A stretch of DNA of 64,000 nucleotides from Benincasa hispida (Eukaryota; Streptophyta; Magnoliopsida; Cucurbitales; Cucurbitaceae): assembly GCF_009727055.1 (NCBI RefSeq), contig NC_052349.1, positions 42,530,871 to 42,594,870 on the forward strand, written 5' to 3'. Shown here one piece after another: positions 33,933-46,604 of this stretch; the first letter of the stretch is position 1, and every line of letters begins with the position of its first letter. Below the pieces are notes generated by a model. That model made no database searches. It was given only the letters and a program-made list of their open reading frames with translations, and was not told the DNA's origin. The position numbers were made by a program, and so were the translations under genes.

Positions 33933-35400
33933 TCACCATTTGCTGCCATAGCAAAATTTTCGTGAATCCCAGATAAACGAATGGGGAGTTGCAACCCTCC
34001 CATTACGTCGAGGTTCCCTCTCAACTTTTAAGAATGGAACCGACCTACTGGATGAACTCCCATCAAACAACTCTTGCTGATGTAGCAGACCCTTCAACAA
34101 CTCTTGTTGAAGTTTTAGTAGTTTCATTGGAAAGCTCATACAACACGACTTTGCTTCGTGGACTATGCTCTCTATATGATTCTCCTCCAGGAAAGTAGCG
34201 TTCGTTGAAACAAACACCCCATTTTCCATCGGAATCATAAAAAATAACCCCCTCGTGTACCTTTGGAGTAGCCTAAAGAGGCACAACCTCGACCGTGGTT
34301 CCAACTTCTGGGATTAGCCTCAAGCACATGTGCAGGCAACCCCGAATGTGGAAGTGACGTAAATTAGCTTTACGCCCATTCCACAACTCTAGAGGTGTTC
34401 TTGCAACACTCTTGGAGGGAACACAGTTGAGTATGTATACCGCAGTTTCCACTGCGAAACCCCAAAACGAATCCGGTAAGGAAGCATAACTCATCATCGA
34501 GCACATGTCTAACAAGGTCCTATTTCTCCTCTCTGCTACACCATTTTGCTGAGGTGTACACAGTGCTGAGAGTTGGGAAACGATTCCATGTTTTATTAAA
34601 TAGTCCTAGAATGCCAAGTCCAAAAACTCTCTACCTCGATCCGATCGAAATGTTTTAATCCATCTATCCAATGTGTTTTCAACTTCAGCCTTGAACTTTT
34701 TGAACTTTTCAAAAGATTTAGACTTCTGTTGCATAAGATAAACATACCCATAGCTGGAGTAATCATAAGAAAACTGATAAAATACTCATAGCCACCTCAG
34801 GCTCTCACATTCATAGAACTAAGGTTAGAATGTACTAACTCAAGAGGATCTTTGGCTCTATAACCATTTCCAATAAAAACTTGTTTAGTCATCTTACCCT
34901 CAAGGCAAGACTCGTACACTGCTAAATAATTTTTTTCTAACTCACTTAGAAGTCCATTCTTCACCAATCTCTTGATCCTATTGAGGTTGATGTGCCCTAA
35001 ACGAAGATGCCAAAGTTGGACATTTTCTTTTGGAGAAATTCGTCGACGTTTTAATTGAGTTACAAAAATTCTAAACAATTTAGTATTATGGAGGGAATTA
35101 ATGGCTAACGGCCTTAGCACATATAAATTCGATTCCATATTTGTAGTACAAATAAAAACACCATCTTTATGAATAAATGCTTTATCCACATTAAAAGAGA
35201 CAGTATATTTACATTACAATAAACACTTTACAGAAATGAGGTTTCTTTTTAGTTTGGGAACACTATACGTCATTTAACACAAGAAACCTATTCTGTAAAG
35301 CTAACTGGAGCCATCCCATTATTGCTAAGATCTAATCCCCTGAAAAGAAGAACAAACACGGTTAGTAGAGCTTGAATCAATTAATCCAGGCTGAATCATC
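33933..35400 (-). pseudogene. pol: Copia protease-side and integrase of element B, broken
   Basis: Minus strand. The GAG-pre-integrase domain (35189-34797) has VQLWHLRLGHINLNRIKRLV and YESCLEGKMTKQVFIGNG: the zinc-binding H-H pair is kept but the first Cys motif is partly changed. The integrase C-terminal part (34515-34273) has MMSYASLPDSFWGFAVETA and PSKSVARTPLELWNGRK. The linker piece (34304-33933) has ENGVFVSTNATFLEENHIES. The part between about 34520 and 34800, where the core acidic residues should lie, is broken by frameshifts. Integrase would insert the DNA copy; here it is inactive. Confidence 0.82.
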
Positions 35401-36339
35401 ATTCTCCACTAAACAAGTTTCAAGTACAAGTAAATCATATTTACCTTTATCGGCCTTGGCCTTAGCCTTGGTTGCTTTCTTCTTTTTCAGATAGCGAGGA
35501 TAGTTCCTCTTCCAGTGTCCATCCTGGTTGCAGTGGAAACACTTTCCTTTTTCAACCGGTGGACGCCTCCTTGGGGTGACAAGCAGTGGGTTAGCAGACG
35601 CCTTCCCTTTTCCCTTACCACCTTTCTTCTTCTTCCCCTTTGCAGAGTTAGAAGTAGAAGGTGCATACTTTGTTCCTGAGGTCGAACCTCTATGGAACGT
35701 CCTGGACGATGAATCAACAATTGCCTCACTCTTCTTCCTTTCCTTACTTTTCCATAAAGATTGGTAGGTTTGCAACTCGTTGAGGAGAGTTGCAAGGTTA
35801 TATTTCACTTTGTCAAGAATCACATTGCTAACAAAGTGCATGAAGCTCTCTGGCAATGAATGCAGGATTATGCTAACCTGGTTGCTCTCATCGATGGTAG
35901 ACCCATTCAACTCCGCCACATTAAAGTGGACCATCATGTTAAGCACATGTTAACAAACAGAGGTGCCTTCTTTCATTTTGGAGTTGAATATGTATTTAAG
36001 AGCCTCATGCATAAGCTGTTCAGACGATTGCAAACATCCCCTGTAGGGACTCCATGATCTCACGCGCTGAGACCATAGACTCATGTTTCTTGGCCAAGAC
36101 TTCAGAAAAGACTTGCCAAGATTTAGGCTTGTGCCTTCTCATTTGCCCTTGTCCATCGTTGTATGCCTCACCGAACATTTCGAGCGGCATTTGGAGTTGG
36201 AATAGGAGGATATAGGCCTTGTGAGACGAACATGAGAATACTAGATGATTAGGATCGTCATGATCATGTGTTTCCATGTTGCGAAATTATCGCTAGTTAG
36301 TTTTTCGGCGCTTAACAAAGCTAACGTGGCTGTTACCAT
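35377..36339 (-). pseudogene. gag: Copia gag of element B, broken
   Basis: Minus strand, start codon at 36339-36337 (MVTATLALLSAEKLTSDNF). The frame then reads ATWKHMIMTILII and meets a stop; gag continues in other frames. These hold VLAKKHESMVSAREIMESLQ (to about 36036), then MLNMMVHFNVAELNG and FMHFVSNVILDKVKYN (35946-35790), a Gly/Lys-rich basic stretch, and the zinc knuckle CFHCNQDGHWKRNY near 35500, whose last ligand Cys has become Tyr. Same family as the gag of element M. Start chosen because it matches the usual copia gag opening. Confidence 0.87.
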
Positions 36340-38029
36340 TTTAAAAAAGAGTTGTTGCTGGAAAAATATGAACAAAACTTTATTAGATTTTCTAAACCAC
36401 TTTTAAACCAATCAATTTTGCAAAACAATTTCAAATACCCTAAGTTATAGACTTCTATTTTGCAGTGATGCCCCAGTGAGGAAAGACAAACGTCACTGGT
36501 GGTGATCAGTTGTCCCTTCATTGGGATGAGACATTCTGAACCATTAAGCAGAACCAACTCTTGGAACTGAACCTAAACAGTCACCATTTTTCGATCCAGA
36601 TTTGATAACCTTTAACAATTTCGTGTAAGTGTGATCCCTCGCTTTCGGTGCCAGAGTCCCATAATGAGCCCATCGTTGGGAAGAAGCAGATTAGGACATA
36701 GAGACTAAGTTACCTTATCCTTTTACAGGAGATCAAAATAAAGAAACGCACAAAACTGCCATCCTTTGGGACACTCCCAGGGTGCCTCGAGGCGATGCGC
36801 AGTAACTTTATTTGACCTAACGAGGGTGACCGAGGGATATGCTGTCGCACTTCCCGCTCCCACTCACCATGAACACGTTCTCCATCCACCTTGATATTAC
36901 CTACCCAAACACCATCCGTTAGGGGGACACACCAAAGGTGCCTCAAGGCCGAGGGTAGATCTCATGGTGTGGACTATTTAGGAGAAACGTGAAAGGTTTA
37001 AATGAAGCATCTTATGCCCCAAGTACCTCCCATTGAACGTTCTACCTAGGGGTTCATTAACCTAGACAATCCGACTACTGATTTTAGTCTAAGTCATCTT
37101 TTAAACTCTGCTTATAAACAAAACATTTGTCTATGAAATATGAACAAGTTCAAGTAGTCATAGTTAAACACTTTAATGGACTGTCCTTAACTTACATGCA
37201 TGCATCAAATCTATCTAATTTACCTTTCCAGGTAAGTTCCCAGGTAGGGGTATTACGTTTCTTTCAACTTAAATACCCAAGCCTACACAGAGCTCGCCTT
37301 AGACAAAAGGTCCCTTATAGATAGATTTGCTACACTTTTACCTTTTATTAACCAATTTAATCCTATTAAACTGATTAAAAGATTAAAGCCTTAGGGTTGG
37401 CAATCATATTAGAATCGTCATCCTAGGTCTATGTGATCCAAGTTTTAAACATTTTAAAATCATGAATTAAACCAAAGTGAGCATACATGTCTTGCTTATT
37501 TCTTTTAGTTCTAATTTCTCTTTAACTTTTAAAAAGAATCAACTAAAAAAACTATTATGCACAACGAGGTGTTTATAACACTTATAAAGAAACCTATGTG
37601 TCGTGCTTCATGCAATGTCCGGTTATTACTATACATAACTTTTATATAACGCATAATAACCAAGCAAACATGCTATCAATCACCCTTATACTATAACAAT
37701 TATAATATAAAGATGATGCGTGTCAATGCTTTTTATGCATACATAAATATAACTCTTATATTATATGATGCATGAGCATGCTCTTACATCATTAAATCAT
37801 GCTTCTCTAAATTATAACAATTACAATAGAGAAATGATGCATGACCAATGCATAACCTAAGGTGGGATTTACTATATGTTCATACCATATGACATATGAA
37901 AACCATACATCGCATGTAATAAATAAAGGATTAATGGACCGGGATGAACCTTTATAAAAACCGGAATGAAATAACCCTATCTATTACATTTTCCATCGAG
38001 CGAACCGGGTCTTAAACCGCTTAGAGGAC

Positions 38030-38350
38030 TCCATCGTGTAGTAAACACTGAAGGTAGAAGATCACCCAACGCACACTAGACGATAGACACAAAAACTAAA
38101 TGATCGTGTAAATAAAAACGAGGTTGCGAAGCCTGATCGTTTATGCGACTGCTTAACACAGCGACAAGTAAACAATTTACCTTGCATTACTAAACGATCG
38201 TTTAGTCAGTTACTAAGCGATGAAGCTTGCTGACCTAAACGATCGTTTAGTGCGCATGTACTTTAAACGATACATGAGTATCCCATCATCTACACGACCC
38301 GATACTCAACGATCGTGTACCTGATCGTCTACATGATGCGATCAACCCTT
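38030..38350. repeat. CGATCG palindrome array in the leader of B
   Basis: Holds a perfect 18-bp palindrome ACTAAACGATCGTTTAGT (38189-38206), a perfect 16-bp CTAAACGATCGTTTAG (38235-38250), and related words ATGATCGTGTA, CTGATCGTTTA, TTTAAACGATAC, CAACGATCGTGTAC and GATCGTCTAC. Confidence 0.9.
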
Positions 38351-38652
38351 GATCGTTTCCTTCCTCGAAGAATTGCAACGCCTGCTCTGATCTTCTTCAT
38401 GAACAACCCAAGAATCAAACATACTTTGAATAACAAATTCAATAATGATTATTAATGCCCAAAAACGTAGGGGCCTTTACAAACAACCGCAAATGTAAAA
38501 AAATTAAATAAAACCGAGGCTAACATCCATGAAAACATCCATTAATTCGCACATCCACAACAATTTAACAAATTTAAACAGAGCAGACATGCACCCACCA
38601 AGAATGTATATGTAATTCGTTGCAACAATGAAATTGGAATATTAGAATCTGA

Positions 38653-38665
38653 CTCTGATACCAAT
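38653..38665 (-). promoter_or_regulatory. Primer-binding site of element B
   Basis: On the minus strand the sequence beside the 5' LTR reads ATTGGTATCAGAG, a tRNA-Met type site. It sets the LTR edge at 38666 and the orientation. Confidence 0.9.
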
Positions 38666-40758
38666 TGATCGATCTCTTAACGAAGAGCATCCATGAGCGC
38701 GTTCGTTTCTTTCCGATTTCACCATGACCAAAATACAACATATACATTTGAACATACAGTTATGCAAACAAACAATAATTAACGACATGCTTTGAACACT
38801 AAAGAATAAGGGAAAGAGTTCTCATACCAGTTGAAGACCATCTTCAAGCTTTAGAACTCAGATGCCGCGGAAGAACCTCCACCCGTACTCTATCGCCCAG
38901 TAAACGCATCGTCTGCAGCAACACGTTCAACCACGAACAAGTGAATGCAGCGGGGACGACACCACCAAAATATAGCCCTTGGTATTCTCGAAGTGAGAAC
39001 CCAAAGTGTGGTCTTTGGTGAGTTTGGTAAAGGTTGGAGAATGAACTAATTGTATTGACAATAAGCAAGTGGGAGAGAAAAGGAAGCTATCATATAGCTA
39101 AATGCTTATCGTTTAGAAGAAGTTACATGATCATGTAGGTTTTACTAAGCGATCGTTTAGAAGAAGGTAGACGATCATTTAGAAAACACGGTACACTATG
39201 CGATCGTTTAGGAAAGCTAAGCGATCATTTAAGGACTAGCGTGCGATCGTTTAGGCGTAGATGTGCGATCGTTTAGGCACTGAGCGACTATCATATATGC
39301 TCTCAACTTATGCGATCATTTACGTTTCCACACCAATGCCAATTTTCCCGAACCTTTGTAAAATGAAATTAATTTTCATTTTATTTTTCGGTTACCATAA
39401 CCAAAGTGACTGCTCCCACTAACACACGTCCGAGAGAAAATTTAGGCCAATTATCATATAATTAACCAATTTAATAATTAATAAATATAATCATAGTATA
39501 TTCTTACCCTATAGTTTGATATCACATATCTACTATAGTAATTTCTTCTCTACTTGTTATAAATCATATTTATATCCAATTTCCACCAAAATAATGTATC
39601 TCATACATTTAGCCAATTATATCATATATAATTAACTAGTCTAATTATATCGTATGCAATCGAACTTCCTCTTGTCAATTTGAACATTTCAAATTAACCC
39701 AAATACTGATTCTCGACTTTATTTAAGCTACCCAGGGGGTACGTGAATAGCTGACTAAACTCTTTAACCACAAGATTCCCCATCCGTTAACTGTTAGGCA
39801 TTCCACTAAAGACCAACAACTGAACTTTTCTTCCACAGATATATTTATGTGTCCATCGGATATAACCAATCAAGAGTACAATGACCCTTCACAGATGCTC
39901 GTAAGTACAAGTAGGCCAATTTACCGTTTTGCTCCTGTAGATACATCTCACTCCTTAACTACCACTGATTCCTCTAATGAACAACACAACATAGTCCAAC
40001 TATGTGTGAACACCTCTCGGGTCAAGAGACAGTGTGTGGCGCCACATCGTTCAAGCCCTAGAATCAACCCTTAAGAGAGCTATCTATTTACTTGCCCTTG
40101 CCTCGGGGAAGGAGTGAATTCCATCTTTGTAAAGCTGAGTTCTTAGCTCCCAATTAGACGAATACCCAAAAATGGGAGGCTTTTAATCGGCGACCTGGCC
40201 CCTCGTACCCATACAAATCAAAGGACCGCCTTCAATGGCAGGAGTTCCTAACTCACTCACGGTTGAGGCCATATTACCTATGGTTGTCCTAGTGAAGTGA
40301 AGTCTCTGTCATGAACGGTGTTATATAACAAGACGTTAACACTTCGTGATCAGATCTTATACAAAATCTTTGTATAGGACGCCCCCGCTCGCTTGTCCCC
40401 AACATGAATGATCAGGATCAGACCATCAGTGACAAGTCACAACACTTGTGACCATTCCACAAAGTGGACCACATCCGTAGCGTTACCAAGATAAGGTTTC
40501 CCTCATATATCCATATACTACAGACCATTTTAGTTATCACTCAAGACATGATCTACTTATATGTCACCACATACATGCTTAAGTTACATCCAGATAACCA
40601 AGGATTTTAAGTTTATTGGTTTGTGGTAAAGCAAATAAAACATGCAATTGAGCAAAAAACAAGATGTGAAGTAAATATCATATATTATACAACACAACCA
40701 TTTGTACAAGCTATTTACAAACTATAGAATACGAGACTTTAAGGCATGAACCCCGACA
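38666..40758 (-). repeat. Right (5') LTR of copia element B
   Basis: 2,093 bp from TGATCGATCTC to CCCCGACA, followed by CTACT. It has a GGTATTCTCGAAGTGAGAACC inverted block (about 38981), the palindrome array (39095-39310), an AT-rich stretch (39440-39680) and a long U3-like part shared with 31060-32270. Confidence 0.93.
39095..39310. repeat. CGATCGTTTAG array in the right LTR of B
   Basis: About ten units of GCGATCGTTTAG or GCGATCATTTAG recur every 20-25 bp (for example near 39150, 39172, 39199, 39220, 39243 and 39267). The core CGATCG is itself palindromic. The same array is absent from the left LTR because of a deletion. Confidence 0.9.
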
Positions 40759-40763
40759 CTACT

Positions 40764-40996
40764 ATAATACTTGCCAAATTTGACCTAAAAACATCATAAA
40801 TGCAAAGCTTTCCTTCTTTATTTAATCTTACTCAATTATCACCTTGAATGGAGAGTCTTCCGAAAATCAATTACAAAATTATCAATGATTGATTATAGAT
40901 GTATAAACACCTTTCTCTTGCCTTATTAGTTACTCCATCGTTGAAAATCCAATTTTTGGGTTTAAAAGCCCAAAACGCCCAACCCAAAAAATATTT
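40764..40996. other. Anonymous sequence between elements B and C
   Basis: No feature seen. It continues the pre-insertion sequence left of element B. Confidence 0.5.
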
Positions 40997-42926
40997 TGAA
41001 GGAACTGTGAAGTTTTGTAGCAGAAGTGGGGATCGACCTAATTTTCAATTTTTTACAAAACAACGAATTTACAGAATTCAAATGAAAATTATGCATTAAT
41101 TCTAAAATTCACAACATGAATTTAAAGAGGAAAATGGAGAAGTTTACATACCCTTGATGAATAAAAAACTTCAAGAAATCCCATTCTCCAAATTGATCAC
41201 GATAAAGAAAAATATAATGGCCACCACCACGAGATCTTCCTCTGTATTCTCTATAGGGAATGAGAGTTACAGGAGTGGACTCTGTCTTTTGGTATGAGGG
41301 AAGAAGAACTTTAGAGAGAGAGGATTTTTTTTTTTTTGAGAAAAAAGAGAATTCACTTCATCTTCTATAAAAAAAAATGTGAAGAAGATGAAGACCCCAA
41401 CAAAATTGTAACCACCCTACACGTAAAAAATTGAGAGAAAATAATGGGGAGAGAAGTTATTTCCCTCATTTTTAATTTTAAAATTAAATTAAAATTAACA
41501 AATAATTTTAATTTAAATAATAATGATTAGGTATATATATATAATAACTAACTTATTATATGTATACATATAACTATATGTTATATCAAATATAACACAT
41601 AACCTATAGTTTTGTATTGTATAATATACAATATTACCTAGTTTGTTTCTTTCTCAATGATACATGGTATTTAATATAAATCATATTTATATTAAATTTA
41701 ATTATATGAATCTCATCCATATAATTAATATTTGAATGATATTCAAATATTTAATTTCTCTCAAATAAACTTTATTATAATATATCAAATACATTATATT
41801 AATTATATCACTCATAATAAATTCCATCAATTAATTTGAACAATTCAAATTAATCCAAAGTTAATTCTCAATAATCTCTGTTGAGTTATAGAGGAGACCT
41901 TATGGAACTGTAGATTTAAGCTCTAATGCTACTTGAATAATTAATTAAACTTCTTTAATTAAATTATTCAACATCCATTAACTGCCGGTCACTCCACTGA
42001 AGACCGACAGCTACACTCTTCACACTACAAATATATTTCTGTGTCCATTGGATATAACTAATCAATGGTGCGATAATCCTTCACAAATTACTCGTAAGTA
42101 CGTCTAGGCCAAAATTACTATTTTGCCCCTTAGTTACATCTTAACTTCTTAAGTACCACTGATCCCTCTATTGAACAATAAGTCATAGTCCAATTATGAT
42201 CAAATCCTTTTCAGGCGAAGAGAGGGTGTGGCGCCACATTGCTCAAGCCCTGGAATCAAACTTTAAGGAAACAATTTATCTACTTACCCAGACGTTAGGG
42301 AAGGAGTGAATTCCATCTTGTGTAGGTGTGTTCCCAGCTCCCTAATTAGATAAATCCCCAAAATGGCAGGCTTATTGAGTCGATGATCTAGCCACTCTCA
42401 CCCATACAAATCAAAGGACCGCCTTCATAGGTAGGAGTTCACAACTCACACAGGATTCAGGTCATGTCACCTATGGTCATCCTGGTGAAATGTAAGTCTC
42501 TACTATGAATGACATTATATAATGAGACTCATTTTGTGGTCTAGTCTTATACAAATTCCTTTGTATAAAATACCCTCGCTCACATGCCTCTACATGAACG
42601 ACCATGATAAGATCGTTTGTAGCACTTTACAACAATTGTGACATCTATAAAGTAGGTCATACTCGTAGTGTCACCAGGATAATGTATCCAGCTTTATCCA
42701 TTTACTACAGACCATTTGGGTTATCACTTAAACATGATCCACCTGTATGTCTCTACATACATGTTTAAGCTACAAATGATAAACTTGGATGTAAGTTTAT
42801 TAGTTTTTGGGTCACTTTTACTAAATACTGAATAAAACATTTCATATTTTATTAAATAAATAAAATGTTTGTATATTACAATTACAAACTACATCACACA
42901 CGAAATTTAGGGCATCAACCACAACA
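40997..42926 (-). repeat. LTR of copia element C (minus strand)
   Basis: About 1.9 kb from TGAAGGAACTGTG to ACCACAACA, followed by a minus-strand polypurine-like stretch (TAGGAAAAATGGGAGAT) and the end of RNase H. This makes it the 3' LTR of a minus-strand element. The 5' half has the conserved exon-like block with GTATTCTCTATAGGGAATGAGAG; the other half resembles the LTRs at 46605 and 54121. Confidence 0.82.
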
Positions 42927-43049
42927 ATCTCCCATTTTTCCTAAAGCTAGTGGGGTGTACATAAAAAAAGTCATACTGATACAAAAGTACATATATAACA
43001 ATAAACTAGGGCATAATATGCGTCCAGTACAAAATCTCCCACTTGCCCT

Positions 43050-43446
43050 CGACTAAATGTGGCATGTTCCGTAGATCCATACTCTCCAAGTAACTCTCAA
43101 ATACCTTAATCATGAGGGCCTTTGTAAATGGATCAGCAACGTTGTGCTCTGAAGCTATCTACGTGATGATCAAGTCTTCTCAATGCCAAATCTCTCAGAT
43201 GAGATGATACTTTTACTCTATGTGCTTCCCATGCTTGTGACTCCTATGCTCTCAGGTATTAGCCACAACACCACTATTATCACAATAAAGGGTGATAGGC
43301 TTTGATATGTTTAGAACGACTTCTAGATTAGTTAGGATTTTTCTAAGCCACCAGCTTCCTTAGCAGCTTCATAAGCCACCACATACCCAACATTAATAGT
43401 TAAGTCAACGATGCACCCCTGCTTGGTGCTCCTCCAGACTACTACT
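43050..43446 (-). pseudogene. pol: RNase H end of copia element C, truncated
   Basis: Minus strand. Recognisable pieces are LTNLEVVLNISKPITLYCDNSG (in part, with the catalytic Asp kept), HRSHKHGKHIE, KYHLI and IASEHNVADPFTKALMIKVF. RNase H degrades the RNA of the RNA-DNA hybrid during copying. Stops occur inside (for example in the middle of the KYHLI region). The match ends abruptly at 43446, where LTR-type sequence from another family begins, so the rest of element C was lost by deletion. Confidence 0.82.
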
Positions 43447-43886
43447 CCTATAAACCCAAAACCCTATTTTTCTTACTCAAGTATGATAATTAGTATGTTA
43501 ATTAAAATTAAGTAAAAGTTAAAATTATGTTTGTAGGGAAAGCTTGAAGATGGTTAAAAGAAGAAGCAAAAGTTCTAAGTGTTGATAAATAAGGCTCTCA
43601 GGTAGCAAGGCATTGATGACACATAGTAAGGAAATTTTGGCAAAGTGTGGAAGCTAAATGTGCCCATGCGTTGGAAGTCTTGATGCGTTGAAGGTTGTTG
43701 AGGTGTATGGCAACCTAGCATCTTGAGGTTAATTTTGGGCGCTAAGGCATGAAGGAAGGTGCTGACCATAGGGCTAAGTGATGGCCGTAGGAGATGCCAT
43801 GCGTTGGCATGGACGATGCATTGGCCAAGCCCATGTGAGTTTAGATGGGCAAGGATGGGTGCGACATAGCAAGACACCTAGGCGTT
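43447..43886 (+). repeat. Fragment related to the solo LTR at 9316
   Basis: Opens AACCCAAAACCCTATTTTTCTTACTC, similar to 9322 onward, then continues with GCGTTGG- and CCTAGGCGTT-type GC-rich words that also occur at 10400-10540. The ORF on the minus strand (43877-43575) is not like any protein I know and is probably accidental. Confidence 0.45.
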
Positions 43887-44079
43887 GGGGGACACCCACG
43901 GTGCCACTAGGCCATGGATGAAACTTTAATTCAAACTAATGAGAGATATCGAGGGATGTGTTGTTATACGTCCTGCTCCCACTTACTATAAACACTCTCT
44001 CTATTCACCTTGATATTGATCTATAAAAATGCTACCCATAGGGGGACACCCATGGTACCTCGAGGTTGAGTATAGATCT

Positions 44080-46093
44080 TGATGGAATGAACACATGCGC
44101 AGTGGAAGAAAAATGGATCTAAAGTACTAAATTAGGTTAGTTATAAGGATAAGCATGTAAGTCAAAACAAATCAAAGGGATTTAAGAAATACAACCTTTG
44201 TAGTCTCCCAAGATTTTCCAAATTTGCTCCAATCTCCTCACAAACAGTTCGTAGACCACCACGAGAGTCTTCCTGTCTATTCCTCAGCCTTATAATAGGA
44301 TGGTGGGATCCGGTGAGTGACTAAGTTGGAGAGGAATAGGTTAAGGTTTGAGAGAGCTTTAGGCCTAAGATTTTTCTCAAAAATCTCATGAGTCTCCACT
44401 TTGTCAAGAACCAAATATCATAGAACTCTTGTACTTATAGGCCATTTCATGCATGACATGCAATTTTGAGTTTGATGAGAATTTAACACTAAAAAAACCA
44501 CTAACTCAAAGTGGAATTAAGTGGGGCAAGTGTCTTCAAATTTAAGACAATACTTAGCAATTCAATAGTTGGAATTTTCCACTAAAAAATGTTGAAACTT
44601 TCCACTAACTTGGTCAATGGTCAAAACTTTGACTTTAAAAGTCCAAAGTCAAATTTGACTTGCTGACTCTCAAAGTCTAAAGTGAACATTTTGACTTCTT
44701 ATTGAATATTTGCCTTGGTCATTTTAACTTTAGATGAAATTTTGACCTGGTCAACTATTTTGACTTTTAATACATTTTTTACCAATTCAATTTAATTAAT
44801 TAAACAATTTAATTAATTTAAATCTAATATTAAATCCAACAAAAAATCCCAATCAATATGAATCACTATTCATAATCTTAATATTTAAATCTTATTTAAA
44901 TATATCTTATTTTCTCTCTCTTTATGTTTAATTCACAATTAAATATTAGGTTAAATATATCATATATATTCAACACTTTGCTCCAAAAATCGAATTTGAA
45001 CACTTCAAATTCATTCGTCACACTGTTCTAAGGTTTAGTCTGATATAAGCTAATAGGGGGACCTCATGGATCTACAGATCATGGGCTCCAACAAATCGCG
45101 ATTAACTGGCTAAACTCTTTAACCTAATTAACCACCATTCGTTCTACCGGGTCACCCCACTAAAGCCCAGTAGTTGCACTCCCCTCAATGTAGATATATT
45201 ATGTTCACTCAATATAACCATGATTAGTAAGTTAACTCTTTACAGATTGTTCGTAATAACGGTTGGGTCAAAACCTGTTTTACACTTGCCCCCCTCCCGA
45301 GATTACATCTTGCTCCTTAAGTCCCACTGATCCTCTAATGAACAATTGATTTGTATAATCACTAAACCGAGACCCTCTTGGACCAATGAGAGGGTGGAGC
45401 CTCTTGTTCAATACCTAGAGTCAGCACTTAAGGGAACAACCTTTCTACTATCCCTAAAAACGGGTAGGAGTGAATTTCGTCTTGCACCTTACGTCCCTAG
45501 CTATCTACCTGGTCTTACCCCTGAAATGAGAGGCTTATTGATCTGGCGCTGGTGAGCTAACCCTCACCCATGCAAATCTAAGGATAATCTCAAATAAACA
45601 GGAGTTCAAAGTTAGCTCAGGATTAAGGTCAAGTTACCTAGGTCATCGCTTTGAAATAGTAAGTCTTAAACAGTAAACAGTGTTATAAAGTAATAATGAC
45701 TTAATTTTTTGTTCGATCTTATGCAAACTCATTGCATTGGATGCCTCTGCTCCTTATGTCAATTCATGAATGAATCATGATCACTTCGTTTGTAGCACAT
45801 CACAATAAGTTAAAACAACTGGAGAGTGGGCCACATCCAATAATATTACTAGAATAAGGCACCCAACCTTATTCGTATACTATAGATCATTTTGACTATT
45901 TACTCGAACCTGTTCAACTCTTATGTCTCCACATAAAGTTCAAGTACTCATGTAATAGTCATGGATCTTTTAGTTTATTGGATTTATTTCTAAAAATGAA
46001 ATAATCAATTCATATATTTAATAACAACTTTATCGATTTATAGAATGAGTTTATTGTTTACGAACCATGAGTTTTAGGACATAAAACCCAATA
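44080..46093 (-). mobile_element. Solo LTR D, same family as element M
   Basis: 2.0 kb from TGATGGAATG to ACCCAATA, flanked by the 5-bp duplication GATCT (44075-44079 and 46094-46098). Its right end, read on the minus strand, matches the start of the M LTR (GGTTTTATGTCCTAAAACTC). The usual terminal CA on the plus strand is TA here. It carries no interior, so it arose by recombination between the two LTRs of a full element. It sits inside the leader of element E. Confidence 0.9.
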
Positions 46094-46604
46094 GATCTCT
46101 CGGTGTGAACTTTAAGGAAAAATGTGTAGTGAATGAAATGAAGTATCATATAGCCTATTTTCCTCCCACTGAGCGTTTTACCTAGGGTTAATTCACTTAA
46201 GAAAATTCGACTACTGATTTGATCTAAGTGATTGTTTAATTTGCACAAAAACAACACTTGCCTTTGGATAGTTAAACAATTTTGATTAAGGTTGATTAAA
46301 CTCTTTAACAAACTTTAATCAAACTTGCATGCTTGTAACAAATCTATCTAATTCACATTTCTAGGTAAGTTCCCAGGTAAGGGGTTACATTTCTGTCAAC
46401 TTATATACCCCAGCCTAGACAAAATTTGCCTTAGTCAAAAGATCCTTTATAGATAAATTTGTTACAATATTTAATATTTTAATTTAAAAAAATTTAATCC
46501 TATTAAACCGATTAAAAGATTAAACTTAAATTTTGAATCTAATTAGAAAAATGATCTTAGGTCTATATGAATCATGTTTTAAAATAGTTTTAAAAGATGA
46601 TTAT

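Larger units (their letters stand above)
36340..38665 (-). other. Long untranslated leader of element B
   Basis: 2.3 kb between the 5' LTR and gag with no plausible ORF. Its gag-proximal part (about 36760-37100) matches 43887-44079 joined to 46094-46200, which identifies the latter as another copy of this leader. The LTR-proximal part (about 38000-38350) carries the palindrome array. The interval 37570-37900 has several ATGATGCATG-type words. Confidence 0.75.
30911..40758 (-). mobile_element. Copia element B (minus strand), LTR-complete, coding capacity broken
   Basis: LTRs at 30911-32270 and 38666-40758 are flanked by the 5-bp duplication CTACT (30906-30910 and 40759-40763). On the minus strand the order is LTR, primer-binding site, a 2.3-kb leader, gag, protease/integrase, reverse transcriptase, RNase H, polypurine tract, LTR. 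All coding parts are present in order but interrupted by stops and frameshifts. The left LTR has lost about 750 bp relative to the right one. It inserted into anonymous sequence (30744-30910 joins 40764 onward). Confidence 0.93.

Noticed and set aside
43575..43877. 100-codon minus-strand ORF
   Set aside because: Lies in LTR-like sequence related to 9316-12037, matches no known protein and has no supporting context.
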